This document shows positions 45,655 to 57,220 of a DNA stretch of 64,000 nt, in pieces. Location: positions 16,107,092-16,171,091 of the forward strand of contig OY740777.1 in NCBI GenBank assembly GCA_963513935.1. Reading direction: 5' to 3'. The first letter of the stretch is position 1. Each line of letters begins with the position of its first letter. Below the pieces are notes generated by a model. The model saw only the letters and a program-made list of their open reading frames with translations. It did no database searches and was not told the origin of the DNA. Source of the stretch: Aphrophora alni. Its lineage: Eukaryota > Arthropoda > Insecta > Hemiptera > Aphrophoridae. The position numbers and the translations under genes are program-made.

Positions 45655-45866
45655 TTAGGTTAGGTTATTATATATTATATATTAAGATCACCTGTAATGT
45701 AATAGAGATTTAGTTGTTTTAAACAAGTTTTTAGGTTAGGTTAGGTTAGGTTAGGTTAGGTTAGGTTAGGTTAGGTTAGGTTAGGTTAGGTTAGGTTATT
45801 ATATATTATATATTAAGATCACCTGTAATGTAATAGAGATTTAGTTGTTTTAAACAAGTTGTTAGG
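45655..45866. repeat. Interstitial telomeric repeat (TTAGG)13 inside an 81 bp direct duplication
   Basis: 45731-45795 is 13 perfect copies of TTAGG, the common insect telomere motif. The flanks 45655-45735 and 45786-45866 are direct repeats with one visible mismatch, offset 131 bases: TTAGGTTAGGTTATTATATA, AAGATCACCTGTAATG, TAGTTGTTTTAAACAAGTT. Each copy itself starts with two TTAGG units. Confidence 0.95.
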
Positions 45867-46459
45867 AAGAATCATTTTAATATTCAACAAACATGTGTAC
45901 TTGGGCTTGCCTAGTAACAAAGTGCATGTCCTTTAAGGGTCCTGTTAGTTTTTTAAAGGTGGAAAAAAAGAAAAAGAAAAACTTCTAACAATTGGACTCA
46001 AAGTAACGGTTTTTAAACGTCTATTTTCAAAAAAGGTTAGTTTGAAAATATGGGCTAACGAACAAGGACTCTGGGTCTGATTGGTGAAATTAAAAAAAAA
46101 AACTTAATAAGATGGGTTATTTTTACACAAACAATAAAGAGATTGTAAAAACCAATTCCTTTTAAGCACTCGACTGATCAACACATATTATATTTAGATA
46201 AGAATATGAGAAAGTTAGTGATATGTTTTAGCATCATTAATTTGTATAATTGGTCTATGGTATACAACTTGTGACAAGGACAGGAACAAAAAGGTCATAT
46301 TCAAAGATGCATAACGGAACCTATTCATCAAACACAGGATGTGTACTAATTATAAAAATGGTCAAATATTGAAGGAAGGTCAAAATAAAACTAGCGAACA
46401 TGTAGAGTTAAACAGATTATATTATTCGGAACCATGCCATTACAAAAGACAATATTTTT

Positions 46460-46640
46460 CCTCAGCGATTCACTGTAGTGAGTAGGGACATGACAATCCC
46501 GAGGGAGCCTAGCTGGATCTACACCTTTTTCTATATAGACTTGGGTTAGATCCCTCTTTATCATATTTCCAACAAGTCTCTCTTTATCAACTTCTTTTTT
46601 TTATAACGTGATGATGAATGACAAAGTTTTTCGACTTTAA
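46460..46640 (-). repeat. R1 repeat copy
   Basis: Inverted landmarks: TTCACTGTAGTGAGTAGGGA, GGGAGCCTAGCTGGATCTAC, ACTTGGGTTAGATCCCTCTT, AACAAGTCTCTCTTTATCAA. Confidence 0.75.
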
Positions 46641-46649
46641 AAATATTTC

Positions 46650-49630
46650 TTTATTGAATGTGGCATTAAACTGATGAGATATTTACCCCAAACTATTGAA
46701 GGGGTGTTTGCGTGTTGCATATAGGTAGGTGCTTCCACTCAAGATATACATGTAGTGCCGACACACTCTTGTCTGTTCTTCGAGTTTTGAACTGTACAAT
46801 CCAACTTTAATAACCATGGTGTCTCATAGCTCCGAATCATAGAAATGGAATGTGTGCCACAGTTTCGAATATATATTGAATTCGGAGTTGTACAAACACA
46901 GGAATTTTTCGTAACTATACCACCAACACTAAAATAAATAGCCGACTGTCTTATAACTCTGAATAAGATAGAGGGGTTGGCGACCGTAAGAGGGGAGGGA
47001 TGACGCTCAGTTTATCAGATGAGAGCCAGGCTTTCCACTGAACAAAATAATGTAATTTTTATAATTATATTTACTATTTACATAAGTTTTTCATTTTTAA
47101 AAAGTATCAGGGGCGCAGAAATAGAAGAATCGTTTAGGTCAGGTGAGGTTATTTGAAGGATAACAATATTTTTGACAAGGCGATAAACATGAACTGGGCA
47201 ATTTGATGTTTAAACAAGATTTTTTTAGAATATAGTAAATAACGTCATGAATAAATAAGTCTTATTTATTAACCCATTTCCCCCACTTAGACTCTTATAA
47301 ATGTTGAGATTTACTTTATAGTTAGAAATTAATTCATAAATAAAACTATAGGCTGTCATTATAAATGTTCTATTTCAGCACCCCCAATCAATGGCGAGCC
47401 TCGTACCCCTCCTCCATTTTTTCCGTCACTGTCCAAACCCCTCCTACCACAGTTAGCACTTGCAAAACATCCTAAAACTATGGAATTTCATCATAATCGG
47501 TGCTGTGGCACTGTTATAAAATTCGATCTTGTTAATATTCGGTCTTATAAGACACATCTGAGATTCGGTGTTATGGCGTCGCACCTTTACAACTAGGTTT
47601 TTAATCTTTTTTTTTTTTTTTTTTAGATCCAAACGGTCCTTGTTTTTACTTTTTTTTTTAATTGTTTTCTTTTTAAATTTCATGTCCACATAGTATCTCT
47701 ATAATATTGTAATGATTTCGATTACACTTTTCTAAACAAGTATGCAATCGATTATGAATTGGGAGATCTAAACATTTTCTATATGTCACCGTGTCGGCCT
47801 CACATAGGATCAGATGTCGTGTCTGTCACCTACAACTCTTCCAACTTGCATAACTCAAACAAAAAGTCCTTGAAATTGGACTGTTTGTATAGTCCTACAC
47901 ATAGGCTGCTACTATTAACTCTAATTTCTGAAAAAATGTTGTTCAACAGAAAGCATACAACGTGTATAAACAAAGTACTTCTTACTTTATTTATTTATTG
48001 GGAAAGTATACGATAGAAATAAATATTATGTGAATTGTCCGTTAGGTCTTTGAATACAAAAAAAAAAAATCCTGCCTATTCTTAATTACCACAATTGAAA
48101 TGTAAACACACAAGAACCTAACAAAACAAAAACAATCAGAAATTGACAAGAGTAGTGCAAAGTGGTCTGACATATATATATTATATTAATTTTATGGTTC
48201 CATTGTTGGGTAAATGATTAAATACAGCTTTCCGATCAACAATGTTCGTATTTTCCCTCCTTCACACGCCGCGTCCAGCTTCGAAATCGCGGCTTTTTTT
48301 TGACCAGCCATTTTTGACGAATTCTAAAGTATAATTTATAATTAATTAACCTAATTTTACTATTTTACAGGAAAACACATTTACTATTGCACAAACTAAC
48401 ATAACCTAACCTAACCTAAACTGCCATTTTGGCATCTCTCATATTTTTATAATGATTAGGCAGTGCACGTTTTGGGGAATTTTCTTTCGCTGTATATTCA
48501 CCACAATGCTCTAGTGAATATTTACCTTAATATTTACCATGATTTAAATAATTCTTCCAAATGAGAAGGAAACAAAAAATAATTTAAAGCGACTTTTCTC
48601 TGTGGATATAAAATGAAACTGAATGTATTATCTATCAATAAAAAAAAAACATTTAAAAATACCGCAAAAAGCTATATTACTCCGCGATAACAAGCTTGGC
48701 GATTTCCCCGAATGGTTCGCTCGAATCATTATAACACTCGACGCGAACAGGAGTGTGTCTGGTGTAATGGGCGTGTCCTCCCTTCTACTTGTTTCCCTAA
48801 CCTGACTTGACGGTACAACCCATTCCAAGAAAACTAGCTACACAAATTACTGCTTAGCTACAGTTAAAAGTTTAAGTACAGGTTAATCCTTAAAAGTTTA
48901 ATTTTGTAAACGTTTTATTCTTATTAACTCTGATAAAAGAAACGAAAGTAGGGTAAGCGTTTATACAGAAGCATTTGAGGTCTATATTTTTTTATTGGGG
49001 TTGTACCGCTGAAAGCAAACGCACCAAACGAAGTGTGGGGGGCCCCTCTTTTCCTCTCCATCCCAGACACACTCCTACCTTGAGGATACTGTATTTCCCA
49101 GATTTTGTCCACACCCTACCACTTTTGTAAGAAACCGTTGAATATGTTATTAAAAAACTGAAGACAATGCGCTGATCTTATTGTCAATGAAATAATTTGT
49201 TGATTTTTAAATAAATATAGAACTTAATACAAAGTGGAGGAGATATCTAAAACATTTAAAACACGGAGACTAGCATTAGAGAATCTGCTTATGATGGGGG
49301 CTGAGTAAGTACAAAAATGGCGTCATGTACTTTTCTTTCAAAACCTATTCACAACTTTTTGTACACCCTATGTGTATGAAAAATAAAATTAGCAAAGCAA
49401 TTCGCGTTTAATCACATTAGTATCTACGTTACCCCAAGTTTCTTGGGTTTCTGGCCAGTTATGAACCAAAGAGTTGGTTGCCAAAGTTTTGGCAGTGCGT
49501 ATAGAAACAATAGCTTTCCTTTTAGCTGGGCTCACGTCTATAAATACTGTACATTATATACGTAAATTTACTTGTTTATCATCTAAACTTAATGCAATTT
49601 AGTGTAAGGTTTGGAGCAATATAGTGCATA
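46650..49630. other. AT-rich sequence upstream of the gene, a few less AT-rich patches
   Basis: 48255-48310 has a CpG-bearing patch (CACGCCGCGTCCAGCTTCGA), and 48677-48790 and 49010-49090 hold GC-richer text with related phrases (GAGTGTGTCTGG against the inverted CCAGACACACTC), a possible inverted pair. Three CCTAA units occur at 48404-48419. No gene recognised. Confidence 0.35.
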
Positions 49631-49639
49631 AAATAACCC

Positions 49640-50270
49640 CCACGAAACCAAAACAAATAAAACGTGCAAAAATATCGCATAAACTTTCTCAATCACCCAT
49701 CCACTAATCGTCACCAAAAATGACACTTGTCTAGTTGTCAATCAAACAATTAAATCAATCATGGACAGCGTTGATGAGAAGATATTTATATGTTTTTTAT
49801 AACCTAAATTTGTTTCACATGTACTATAAACAAGTTACAGTAATATTGACATTTAAATAAAATTTGAACGAAATCGGACCAACCGATTTCGAGACTTTAC
49901 GTCTATTACAACTAACCGATATTAAATTTTTTAGCGACAATATTTGAAAAGTTGGCGAACAATAGCCTACCTTTTATTTAGTCCCTAGAGGCTATCCTTG
50001 AACAATGGAATCAAAATCGTAAGAGATGATTATGAGAAATTCTTAATTTTGTGTTTTTTCTTACGTTGCAGAGTTATTAAAAATGTCAAAATTCCTGAGA
50101 TAAGGTCAAAATACGCAAACACATAAAATTTTATTAAAATCTGCTCACCCGTTTGGAATTTAAAGCTGTGAACATACGACAATATTGAAAACAAACATTT
50201 TTTTTGAACCCAGTACCTCTCAATACGAATACGTCCGCAAAACATATATATATTTTTTAAACTCATTACA
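49640..50270 (+). repeat. R2 repeat copy
   Basis: GCATAAACTTTCTCAATCAC, CTAATCGTCACCAAAAATGA, CTAGTTGTCAATCAAA, CCGATTTCGAGACTTTACG and AAATCTGCTCACCCGTTTGG keep the R2 order. Confidence 0.6.
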
Positions 50271-50472
50271 TACTTTCTCTATATTTAGGCTACGTATATA
50301 TGACAAATTACAATTATATGACTAAGTTTAAAACTGAAAATCTTGATTTACACTCTCGAGGGGGGGGGTTAAGCTTCTATAATTAAAATAAAATTCGATT
50401 ACAAATAATAAATGTACTGAATCGCGGGCTCTGTTCAAAAAGAGGACCGACACTCGTAAACAATATTCTATT

Positions 50473-50654
50473 GACATAAATAGAACACAACAGCTGAAAC
50501 GTTGTTGGCGTGTATTAAGGACGGTATTTTACCAGAAAAAAAAGTAGAACCAGTAGAGATTTGTTAGATTCCTACCTAGGTGAATTCATATGGCGCCGTA
50601 GGAACAGGGATGAAGATCTGTTTGACACCATCTGGAAGGACATAGATGTGCTCC
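50473..50654 (+). pseudogene. Merlin-type (IS1595-like) transposase C-terminal remnant
   Basis: DINRTQQLKRCWRVLR, a frame change, then LLDSYLGEFIWRRRNRDEDL and FDTIWKDIDVL. The order (N/H)TQxxExxWRxLR then YLxEFxWRR...DLF...I..DI is the C-terminal end of Merlin/IS1595 DDE transposases. In place of the usual Glu after TQ the copy has Lys. Nothing of the N-terminal part remains. Confidence 0.6.
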
Positions 50655-50715
50655 AGAACAATAAAATGTGTATTCATATTATGTATAAAGTTGGTTAGGT
50701 TAAAAACCTTATGGG

Positions 50716-51014
50716 TAGTGATGTGTGAGTTCGAATTAAAATACTCGGTGAATCCGAGTATCAAAATCCTCGGAAAGTTCCGATTATTAAAATCCTCGAT
50801 AGCGGAATAAAATATTCGGACAATATATTCGTAACTAGGAATAAGGAGAGGATATAATATTCGTTAGTAATTCGCTGATTGGTAAAACTGAGTTCGAATC
50901 CGATGCGCAATCATTCTGCGCAGATACTCGATTTCGAAATAATAATTCGAGTATTGATATCATTTGAAACCGATTAATTCGATTATCCATTTCAGCCGAG
51001 TATCAACATCGCTA
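50716..51014. mobile_element. hAT-like MITE, 299 bp, copy 1
   Basis: Ends TAGTGATGT and, inverted, TAGCGATGTT; flanks CTTATGGG and CTTCTGGG match at 7 of 8 positions, fitting an aged 8 bp hAT duplication. Interior rich in short palindromic TCGAAT/ATTCGA words. A second copy lies inverted at 56776-57046. Confidence 0.7.
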
Positions 51015-51067
51015 CTTCTGGGTGCCACTGTTTGAGTGGCAGTCCTTTCTTGAACAGAGCTGAATCG

Positions 51068-51210
51068 CGTTTCACCGATAATGTTGCCATCTTTAGTAGT
51101 AGCACACAAACTATAACTAAACTAGTGTCACAATCCGTATTTATACATAAGTTATAGTTGATTATTTTAGCTCATTAAAGATGGCGACATTGAATGTTAA
51201 AGGCGAAACC
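51068..51210. repeat. Hairpin repeat H, copy 1
   Basis: GCGTTTCACCGATAATGTTG, CCATCTTTAGTAG ... TTAAAGATGGCGACATTGAA, GGCGAAACC: two inverted arms around an AT-rich centre. Same design as 57221-57358 and one arm near 2035. The GATGGCGAC...GAAAC phrase resembles Penelope-like 3' ends. Confidence 0.55.
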
Positions 51211-51420
51211 TGTCGATTATCATCGCCTTATAAATAAAAAAGAAGAAAACAAGATCAAATAAATCCTAGCCCTAGAATATTCTAATAGCGGCAATGTCAG
51301 AAGACAACAAGAGTTGGTCAAGACTAAGCTGATAGGGAAGCCAAGCTGTAGATCCAGCTAAATCCCTCGGGATTGACAATCCCGTACACTATAGAGAACC
51401 TGTGAGAGTCATTGTCTTTG
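51200..51420 (+). repeat. R1 repeat copy
   Basis: GATTATCATCGCCTTATAAA, CCTAGAATATTCTAATAGCG, AACAAGAGTTGGTCAAGACT, GTAGATCCAGCTAAATCCCT, CGGGATTGACAATCCCGTAC. Confidence 0.8.
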
Positions 51421-51429
51421 AGACCCGTA

Positions 51430-52100
51430 TTATAAATTGGATTCGAATTTCAATTTAATATCATCTCACAAATTAAGTTCAATATTTAGTTAAAACTAAG
51501 TAAAGTTTATGTAAGAACAAAACTTGAGTATTTAAGATAAAAACAAGAAACTAATCATTTAGGATTACAACTTAATCAAGCAAAAGTGATTAGATAAATG
51601 TCAACAAAAAGATAAATTTAATACTTCATCACGTTATGCGTATAGTCCATGCTATACAGCTATGCCGGTGATTCTTACCACAATTTAAAAGACTCTTAAC
51701 TTAGCGGGTCATTCTAAACGCCGACCTGAAAACATCAGCTTAAAATATTTTCCCTGAACATTGATATTAACGTCTATCTCAAAGCCTACTTTAACACCAA
51801 ATTGTGATCAAAGCTAGCCAACTCATATTGAACTCAAGACATTACTTTTTATTGTTTTTCAGGAATTCAATCGGAAGTAATAAGAGTCTGATGTTTTTAG
51901 TTTCGACATAGAGCGGGCTTGAGTGGTAGTGGTTTATGACGTCACCGGCATTACTACATTACTCCGAGTGTTTTTTGTTGTTGTTTCAAAATCGTCATCG
52001 CTTTACAAAAAATAAAGAATAAAAAAATTTTTAAAAATAAAAAATAAAAAATAATGACCCCTGTAGAGGACGATCATCGTTGCCAGGGAAACAAGGGTAC
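51430..52100. other. Unassigned sequence with an R1 5' fragment at its end
   Basis: 51965-52060 starts GTTTTTTGTTGTTGTTTCAA and ATCGTCATCGCTTTAC like R1, then decays into A-rich text. The rest shows nothing. Confidence 0.4.
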
Positions 52101-52799
52101 TAACCAAAGCCGAAAACAATACTCACTGCGTACATACACCGATAAGATCAGTCTCACAGCGAGTATTTTCTTGCTTATATGGTAATCAATTATTTTAATG
52201 ATAGGTACCAAAAAGTTTCTTAACAGAATAAGCCCTATGCATTGTCATTGTCACTCAGATGCATGTTTTTAGAATAGTCTGTAGTATGAGTGAAAGCTCC
52301 CATCAACCAACAGTGGACGTACAGTATAAGCCACTACGAGTCAAGTCCGTTGAGGAAGGAGCCAGCAGACAATCTAACCTTGAAGAAACCAATAGGTACC
52401 GTGCGGGTTCCCCGCTATAAACACTTGGCACTGCGATTCTTCTGCAGTTACAGACACTCGGGAAATTACAGATTTAATTATGCGTCATAGTTGCAAAGAG
52501 CATAATTTAACAAAAAAATTACATCCGTATGTTTCTTTCCTCGTAAACAAATCATCAAATCAGAAATTTCTCAATAAAAACAACATTTTTCCGATAAATT
52601 AAATAAATGTTATATAAATATTCCCCCTTAAATGGTATATAACTTCAATTAATCATTAGAGGGGAAATAATTATTACTGTTAAGGGGGGGGATATGTCAG
52701 TATCGTTGACATAATGTTATTGTAGACTAAACATGTTTGAATCTTTAAAACAAAAAATTACCGTTTAACTCATAAAAAACTATGCAAACACAACAAAAC
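52101..52799. other. Unassigned sequence
   Basis: An open stretch of 66 codons at 52290-52490 (plus) resembles nothing known; no other features. Confidence 0.35.
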
Positions 52800-52935
52800 T
52801 ATTTATTTACGTAACTCTACTAGCACTGCGTGACGTCGGTAGCCTCGTGCAGGGAACTGTTCGAATTGACAACCGCGCACTACTTTTGCTCTCCTATTGG
52901 CCCAATCGTGGCGTATGGTATAGGTCTCGAATACT
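52800..52935. promoter_or_regulatory. CpG-bearing patch, possible promoter
   Basis: Against the AT-rich background this patch has TGACGTCGG, ACCGCGCAC and, on the minus strand, GATTGGGCCAATAGG (CCAAT-box-like, with CCAAT in both directions). It lies on the upstream side of the subunit a gene. No transcript evidence; could equally be repeat-derived. Confidence 0.25.
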
Positions 52936-53085
52936 CGAATAGCGTCCGGTTCGAAAAAGAACTAGCCTAGTAGATATGATTAAAGAGAGCGGTCTACACA
53001 AGACGACATTAAAAAGAGGTGTAGATCCAGCTAGGCTCCCTTGAGATTGCCACCCCCGTATTCACTGTAATGAGGCCTTGATAGT
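52930..53085 (+). repeat. R1 repeat, 3' two-thirds
   Basis: CGAATACTCGAATAGCGTCC, GGTGTAGATCCAGCTAGGCT, CCCTTGAGATTGCCACCCCC, TATTCACTGTAATGAGGCC. Confidence 0.75.
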
Positions 53086-53140
53086 GACTGTACTTTATAT
53101 TGCTTTCCAACTTTGTAAAATCTAAATTATAATAAAGATT

Positions 53141-53197
53141 TTTTTTTTCTCCTTATTGTGTTAAGGTCAAAACATCTCGGTCGTCATAGCCTTATTA

Positions 53198-53228
<31 letters not shown>

Positions 53229-53345
53229 CGTGGAATAAAGAACCTTCAAATACTCTAATAGCATCAGAGCCAGAAGAGAACAAGAGTTGGTCAAAAGAGA
53301 CCTAGAATGCAACATGAGAGAGAGGGATCTAAAGATGTATGGTAG
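53141..53345 (+). repeat. R1 repeat, 5' two-thirds, with an A18-type tract
   Basis: GGTCGTCATAGCCTTATTAA, an A run at about 53196-53214, CAAATACTCTAATAGCATCA, AACAAGAGTTGGTCAAAAGA, GAGAGAGAGGGATCTAA. Confidence 0.8.
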
Positions 53346-53527
53346 GTTCCCATAGATCGCGACATGTGATACTATAAAATGCCTACCGACCTAATCGTTA
53401 GGAGTTATTTGGCACCGTTTTTGACTCGATCCGTTTTGCGGATATATCCGTTTTGTTTTGAACGACGTCTGTGCATCGTAAGTACAGTGCTCAACAACCC
53501 AAACGAGCAGAACGATTTTCATTAATT

Positions 53528-53690
53528 TAACTATAAACTATTACTTTTCCTAAAAACATTTACATCAAAAAATGGAAAATTATTATCTTTTTCAACTTCC
53601 GTCGCAAACTGTATAGTTGGGTAAAATCCATTGATAATGTCACAAAACGTAATTTCTGTGAGATCTTGTGTTTCAAGTTTTAGTCCATCT
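53528..53690 (-). pseudogene. Penelope-like reverse transcriptase fragment
   Basis: Minus strand reads FCDIINGFYPTIQFATEVEK and NNFPFFDVNVFRKSNS, then a stop. This matches the post-YxDD segment of Penelope-like RTs (IN..HP.I.FT.E.E..N.I.FLD..I.R). The catalytic motif is not present. Confidence 0.65.
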
Positions 53691-53725
53691 AATATTATCT
53701 CACAAGTCAAGCTCAATATTTATTT

Positions 53726-53800
53726 ACGAATATGTATGTTTATTTGACGAAGAAATTTACATATTGGCGCTACTAGGCCGCTTAAAAGAATTCGACTTTA
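53726..53800 (+). repeat. R3 repeat, fragment
   Basis: ACGAATATGTATGTTTATTT, GACGAAGAAATTTACATATT, GGCGCTACTAGGC; the same phrases occur at 63889-63940. Confidence 0.75.
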
Positions 53801-53809
53801 TAAACATAA

Positions 53810-54230
53810 CTTTACCTATTCTAATAGCACACTTGACCGTTATAATTTAACTGATAATAGCAGTCTAAATTCATAACCAACAAAATAACAGGTAAAAATT
53901 AAATTATATATGAGTACAAGATTGAGGTGGGGAGCTTTTTTCGTATAGGCCTATCCGACTTGAATGATCACTACTAACAAAATTCTATAGTTTATTCAAT
54001 GTCCAACGTTGGCATTATTGGCGATAATTTTCAACCGGATATTTCAACTTTACAAGGTTGGTACCAGTCATATGATTGTATTACGTAAGCTAGTAATGTT
54101 CAGACATAATTAGCCGGATAAATGAGTTCGGCTTAATGAGAAGTCACAATGTCACATTATACCATTATTTCATTCTTTTTATGAAATATTGTTGTATGAC
54201 GATTTACGCACTAAAGTCGTCAAGAAAGTC
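53810..54230. other. Unassigned sequence next to the CLEAR-type site
   Basis: No repeat or coding similarity recognised. Confidence 0.35.
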
Positions 54231-54249
54231 GTACGGGCGTGGTTAGTGA

Positions 54250-54259
54250 GTCACGTGAC
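54250..54259. promoter_or_regulatory. Perfect GTCACGTGAC palindrome (CLEAR / MITF-TFEB type E-box)
   Basis: The ten bases GTCACGTGAC match the published core of the CLEAR element bound by MITF/TFE factors, which in animals drives lysosomal and V-ATPase genes. It lies about 10.3 kb upstream of the subunit a start codon, on the side where a non-coding first exon must lie, in a local patch less AT-rich than its surroundings (about 54230-54275). The sequence is certain; the regulatory role is inference. Confidence 0.45.
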
Positions 54260-54529
54260 GGCAAGTCGTGAGAAAAAAAACATTTATCTGAAATGAAGTT
54301 ATATACACCTGAAAATTCATTTTAAAAATATTTATTTAAAATTTAGTAATTATCCATATCACACAGTAATATCGAGGCCCTTCGGACCTCCTTTTGAGCC
54401 ACAACCTATAATTATAAAATTCACATTAACCAGGAAAAAACTTTAAAAAAAATAGTACCAGATATTTGTTGAAGTATAATAATGGCAATTTTTCACTTGT
54501 ATTTTCTTTTAGAGAAAAAAATGTAATTT

Positions 54530-54720
54530 TCCACTTCTTGTTTAAAAGCGAAAAACCTCTCGGTTATCATCGTCTTATAAAAGTTTTAGTGTCGTAAAAG
54601 AACAAGAGTCGGTCAAGAGAGACCTGTTAGGAAAGATGGAATATAACTCAAGACTACATGGGAAAAGTTGTAGATCCAGCTAAACACGCGCGGGATTGCA
54701 ACGCATGTACTCACTGAAAA
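54530..54720 (+). repeat. R1 repeat copy
   Basis: CTTGTTTAAAAGCGAAAAAC, GGTTATCATCGTCTTATAAA, AACAAGAGTCGGTCAAGAGA, GTAGATCCAGCTAAACACGC, CGGGATTGCAACGCATGTAC. A middle section is deleted. Confidence 0.75.
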
Positions 54721-55169
54721 TAGAAACATACATATTTCTTTGCTTAAATTTTTTGAGGGAATATGATGAATGAAGTGGGGGAGAAAAAAAATTAAAAATT
54801 GAGATTTGTGGTGTACGAGTAGGTTATCCAAGGAAGATATTAATGAAACAATATGAAAATCTGACAATAGGTTCTAGAAATGAAATATTCACCCCCCCCC
54901 CCCTCCCACATGTAGTATCTCAAAATTGTTATGAATTTTAGTTTAAGTGTGAAACAATAAGTTTTTTTTTTATCAAAAATTTTAACTATCGTTTCCAAAC
55001 TTTAAGAATACCGCGTACAAAATACAAAATATTCTTGATCAACCCCCCCCCCCCCAAATCTCTTTCCCGGAAGAAAAAAAAAAAAAAAAAAAACGAGCAA
55101 ACAAAAACTAATTTTACGTTACTCTTCAGCTCGAAACAAAATGACATTCTCAACACAGCAAAGTAATTT

Positions 55170-55700
55170 TTTTTAAATATACAAAAATATTGCACTAACT
55201 TTCTCACACAATCAAAACCAAAAATAATACGTCATCAAAAAGTTAGTTAGGTAGTTGTCTGTCAAATGAAAAACGAACAACAGACGATGTGTTATATTCA
55301 TATAAACTATTTTTTTAAAAAAACCTAAATTAGTTTTTCGTTCTATAAACTTGTCCTAAGCGTATTATTTGATGAAATTGGGCTTAAATAACGGTTGCCA
55401 GGGTTCGTTTTTATTTGGAAATTATACCACATCCGCCAATTACCTTTTTACTATTTTGTAAACTGGTTTTGGTTTCATTGATCTTCAAATTTACACAAAA
55501 ATTCAACGAAATCATAAGAACCGATTTTGAGAATTTACGTAGCGGAATTTTATTTATTTGTGTCCTTAGGGGCCACATTTTCTCAAAACTTTCGGAGCCG
55601 TATTTTAGGCTAAATTTTGATTTATCGAGAGAAAAAAAGAAGTGAGATAATGTTCAAAATATTTCCACATACTGATTAAAATCAGTTTACTCTTATGTAC
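55170..55700 (+). repeat. R2 repeat copy
   Basis: GCACTAACTTTCTCACACAA, ACGTCATCAAAAAGTTAGTT, GGTAGTTGTCTGTCAAATGA, GGTTGCCAGGG, AAATCATAAGAACCGATTTT, GAGATAATGTTCAAAATATT. Confidence 0.65.
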
Positions 55701-55906
55701 TGTAGAATGCGCCACTAACAAGACGACGTCATTACATAAAAAAACTTTTTGTCACATTGTACCTCAAAACGACAACCGATTTTTGACTTATTACGAAAAT
55801 TTTCCATATAATAGAGTAAATAAAAGGGTCAAGATTTTAACGAGAATAAAAAGAAACATATATTAGTAATCAAAAGTACTTCCAATTTTATTTGATAATA
55901 TACATA

Positions 55907-55911
<5 letters not shown>

Positions 55912-55948
<37 letters not shown>
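55912..55948. repeat. Poly-A tract, about 36 bases
   Basis: Uninterrupted A run after ATAATATT. Confidence 0.95.
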
Positions 55949-55951
<3 letters not shown>

Positions 55952-55959
55952 AGTAGATA

Positions 55960-56135
55960 TTTTTTGCCTCCAATTTCATTTCTATACCGCTATATTTTCT
56001 TATATGTGGGAGAGAAACAAAGAATATAAACGTAAAGTTTGAAATATATAGGATTTATCGTCTTGTCTGTATAGACTGATTGCAACTTACAGACAGACAC
56101 GAGGGGTATGTTTACAAATTCTAAAAATGAGTGTT
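55960..56135 (+). repeat. R3 repeat, partial
   Basis: TATGTGGGAGAGAAACAAAG, AAAGTTTGAAATATATAGGA, TTTATCGTCTTGTCTGTATA, GACTGATTGCAACTTACAGA; the same order is at 59225-59330. Confidence 0.75.
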
Positions 56136-56559
56136 TCACTTTTGAAAAAAAACCTTGGTTATAACATCATTTTGATTAATATTTATATTAATTTCAACCA
56201 GAAAATAATATATATTTAGCCTTTACTAACATAAATTATCTTTAAATAAAACATATCACATTCCAACATACCTATTTCAAGTGCCTACGAACAGAACAGG
56301 TAAGAAACTGAACCTATTCAAGTCAGGTGTTCTGTTATCACCAACTAAGGTTGTTATCTCAAATCACATGTCTCGGCCTCTCATTAGGAGTTGTTCAGCG
56401 AAGGTTAAATTGTTTGACCTACAAAGCCTTACGACAGTTTTCACACTTCAACCAGCACCGTATACAGCAATTTTACCCCTCCCATTCACAGCATCATATT
56501 TTCACAGTTTTTTTTTACAAATATAGTATCTTGTACTAGATAACAGAATTCTTATAAGG

Positions 56560-56640
56560 TGCACAAACATAGCATTAACTTTCTCAAAAACACCGGTAAA
56601 CGCAACCAATTACTGACAAAAAATCACCTACTTATAACAT
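56560..56640 (+). repeat. R2 repeat, short fragment
   Basis: ATAGCATTAACTTTCTCAAA and ATTACTGACAAAAAATCACC. Confidence 0.4.
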
Positions 56641-56775
56641 GGTACTTGCCCGGCCTAATCATACAATGTAATTTACAGGGAAATTAAGTAAATGTAATAC
56701 CCAAGAACTTTTTTGGGCCATGTAGGAAATGTTAAATTATATTAGCAGCTTTTACGAGCCTTGTAAATGTGCCGT

Positions 56776-57046
56776 TGTTGTTGATACTCCGGTGAAATGG
56801 ATAATCGAATTAATCGATTACAACACTATGATTTCAATACTCGTATTATTATATCGAGTATCTGCGCAGAATGATTTTGCGCATCTCATTCGAACTCAGC
56901 TTTACCGATCAGCGAATTACTAACGAATATTATATCGTCTCCTTATTCCTAGTTACGAATATATTGTCCGAAAATTTTATTCCGAAATCGAGGATTTTGA
57001 TACTCGGATTCACCGATTATTTTAATTCGAACTCACACACATCACT
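56776..57046. mobile_element. hAT-like MITE, copy 2 (inverted relative to copy 1)
   Basis: Aligns in reverse complement to 50716-51014 along nearly its whole length: GTTGATACTCCGGTGAAATG, GAGTATCTGCGCAGAATGAT, CTTATTCCTAGTTACGAATA, ACTCGGATTCACCGATTATT, ending CATCACTA. No clear 8 bp duplication remains. Confidence 0.75.
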
Positions 57047-57220
57047 ATATTAAACTGTCTTCACTCGCTTTGCTCGTGTCAGTGTCTCGGCTCTGTATCT
57101 CATGACTATAATTTCACAACAAAATTTTGTCCATAACTTCGCTATTTGTCGACGTTGGTACCATTACACGCAGAACTGAAATCTACACATTTTCTTTAAT
57201 TTAGGTTGTTATCTATTGAA

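Noticed and set aside
47585..47670. Lys-rich minus-strand open stretch as a small basic protein
   Set aside because: It is the translation of poly-T tracts.
48404..48419. Three CCTAA units as a second interstitial telomere array
   Set aside because: Three units are too few to distinguish from chance in this genome.
50880..50895. GTTCGAATCC as a tRNA B box
   Set aside because: It lies in the palindrome-rich interior of the hAT-like MITE, with no A box or cloverleaf.
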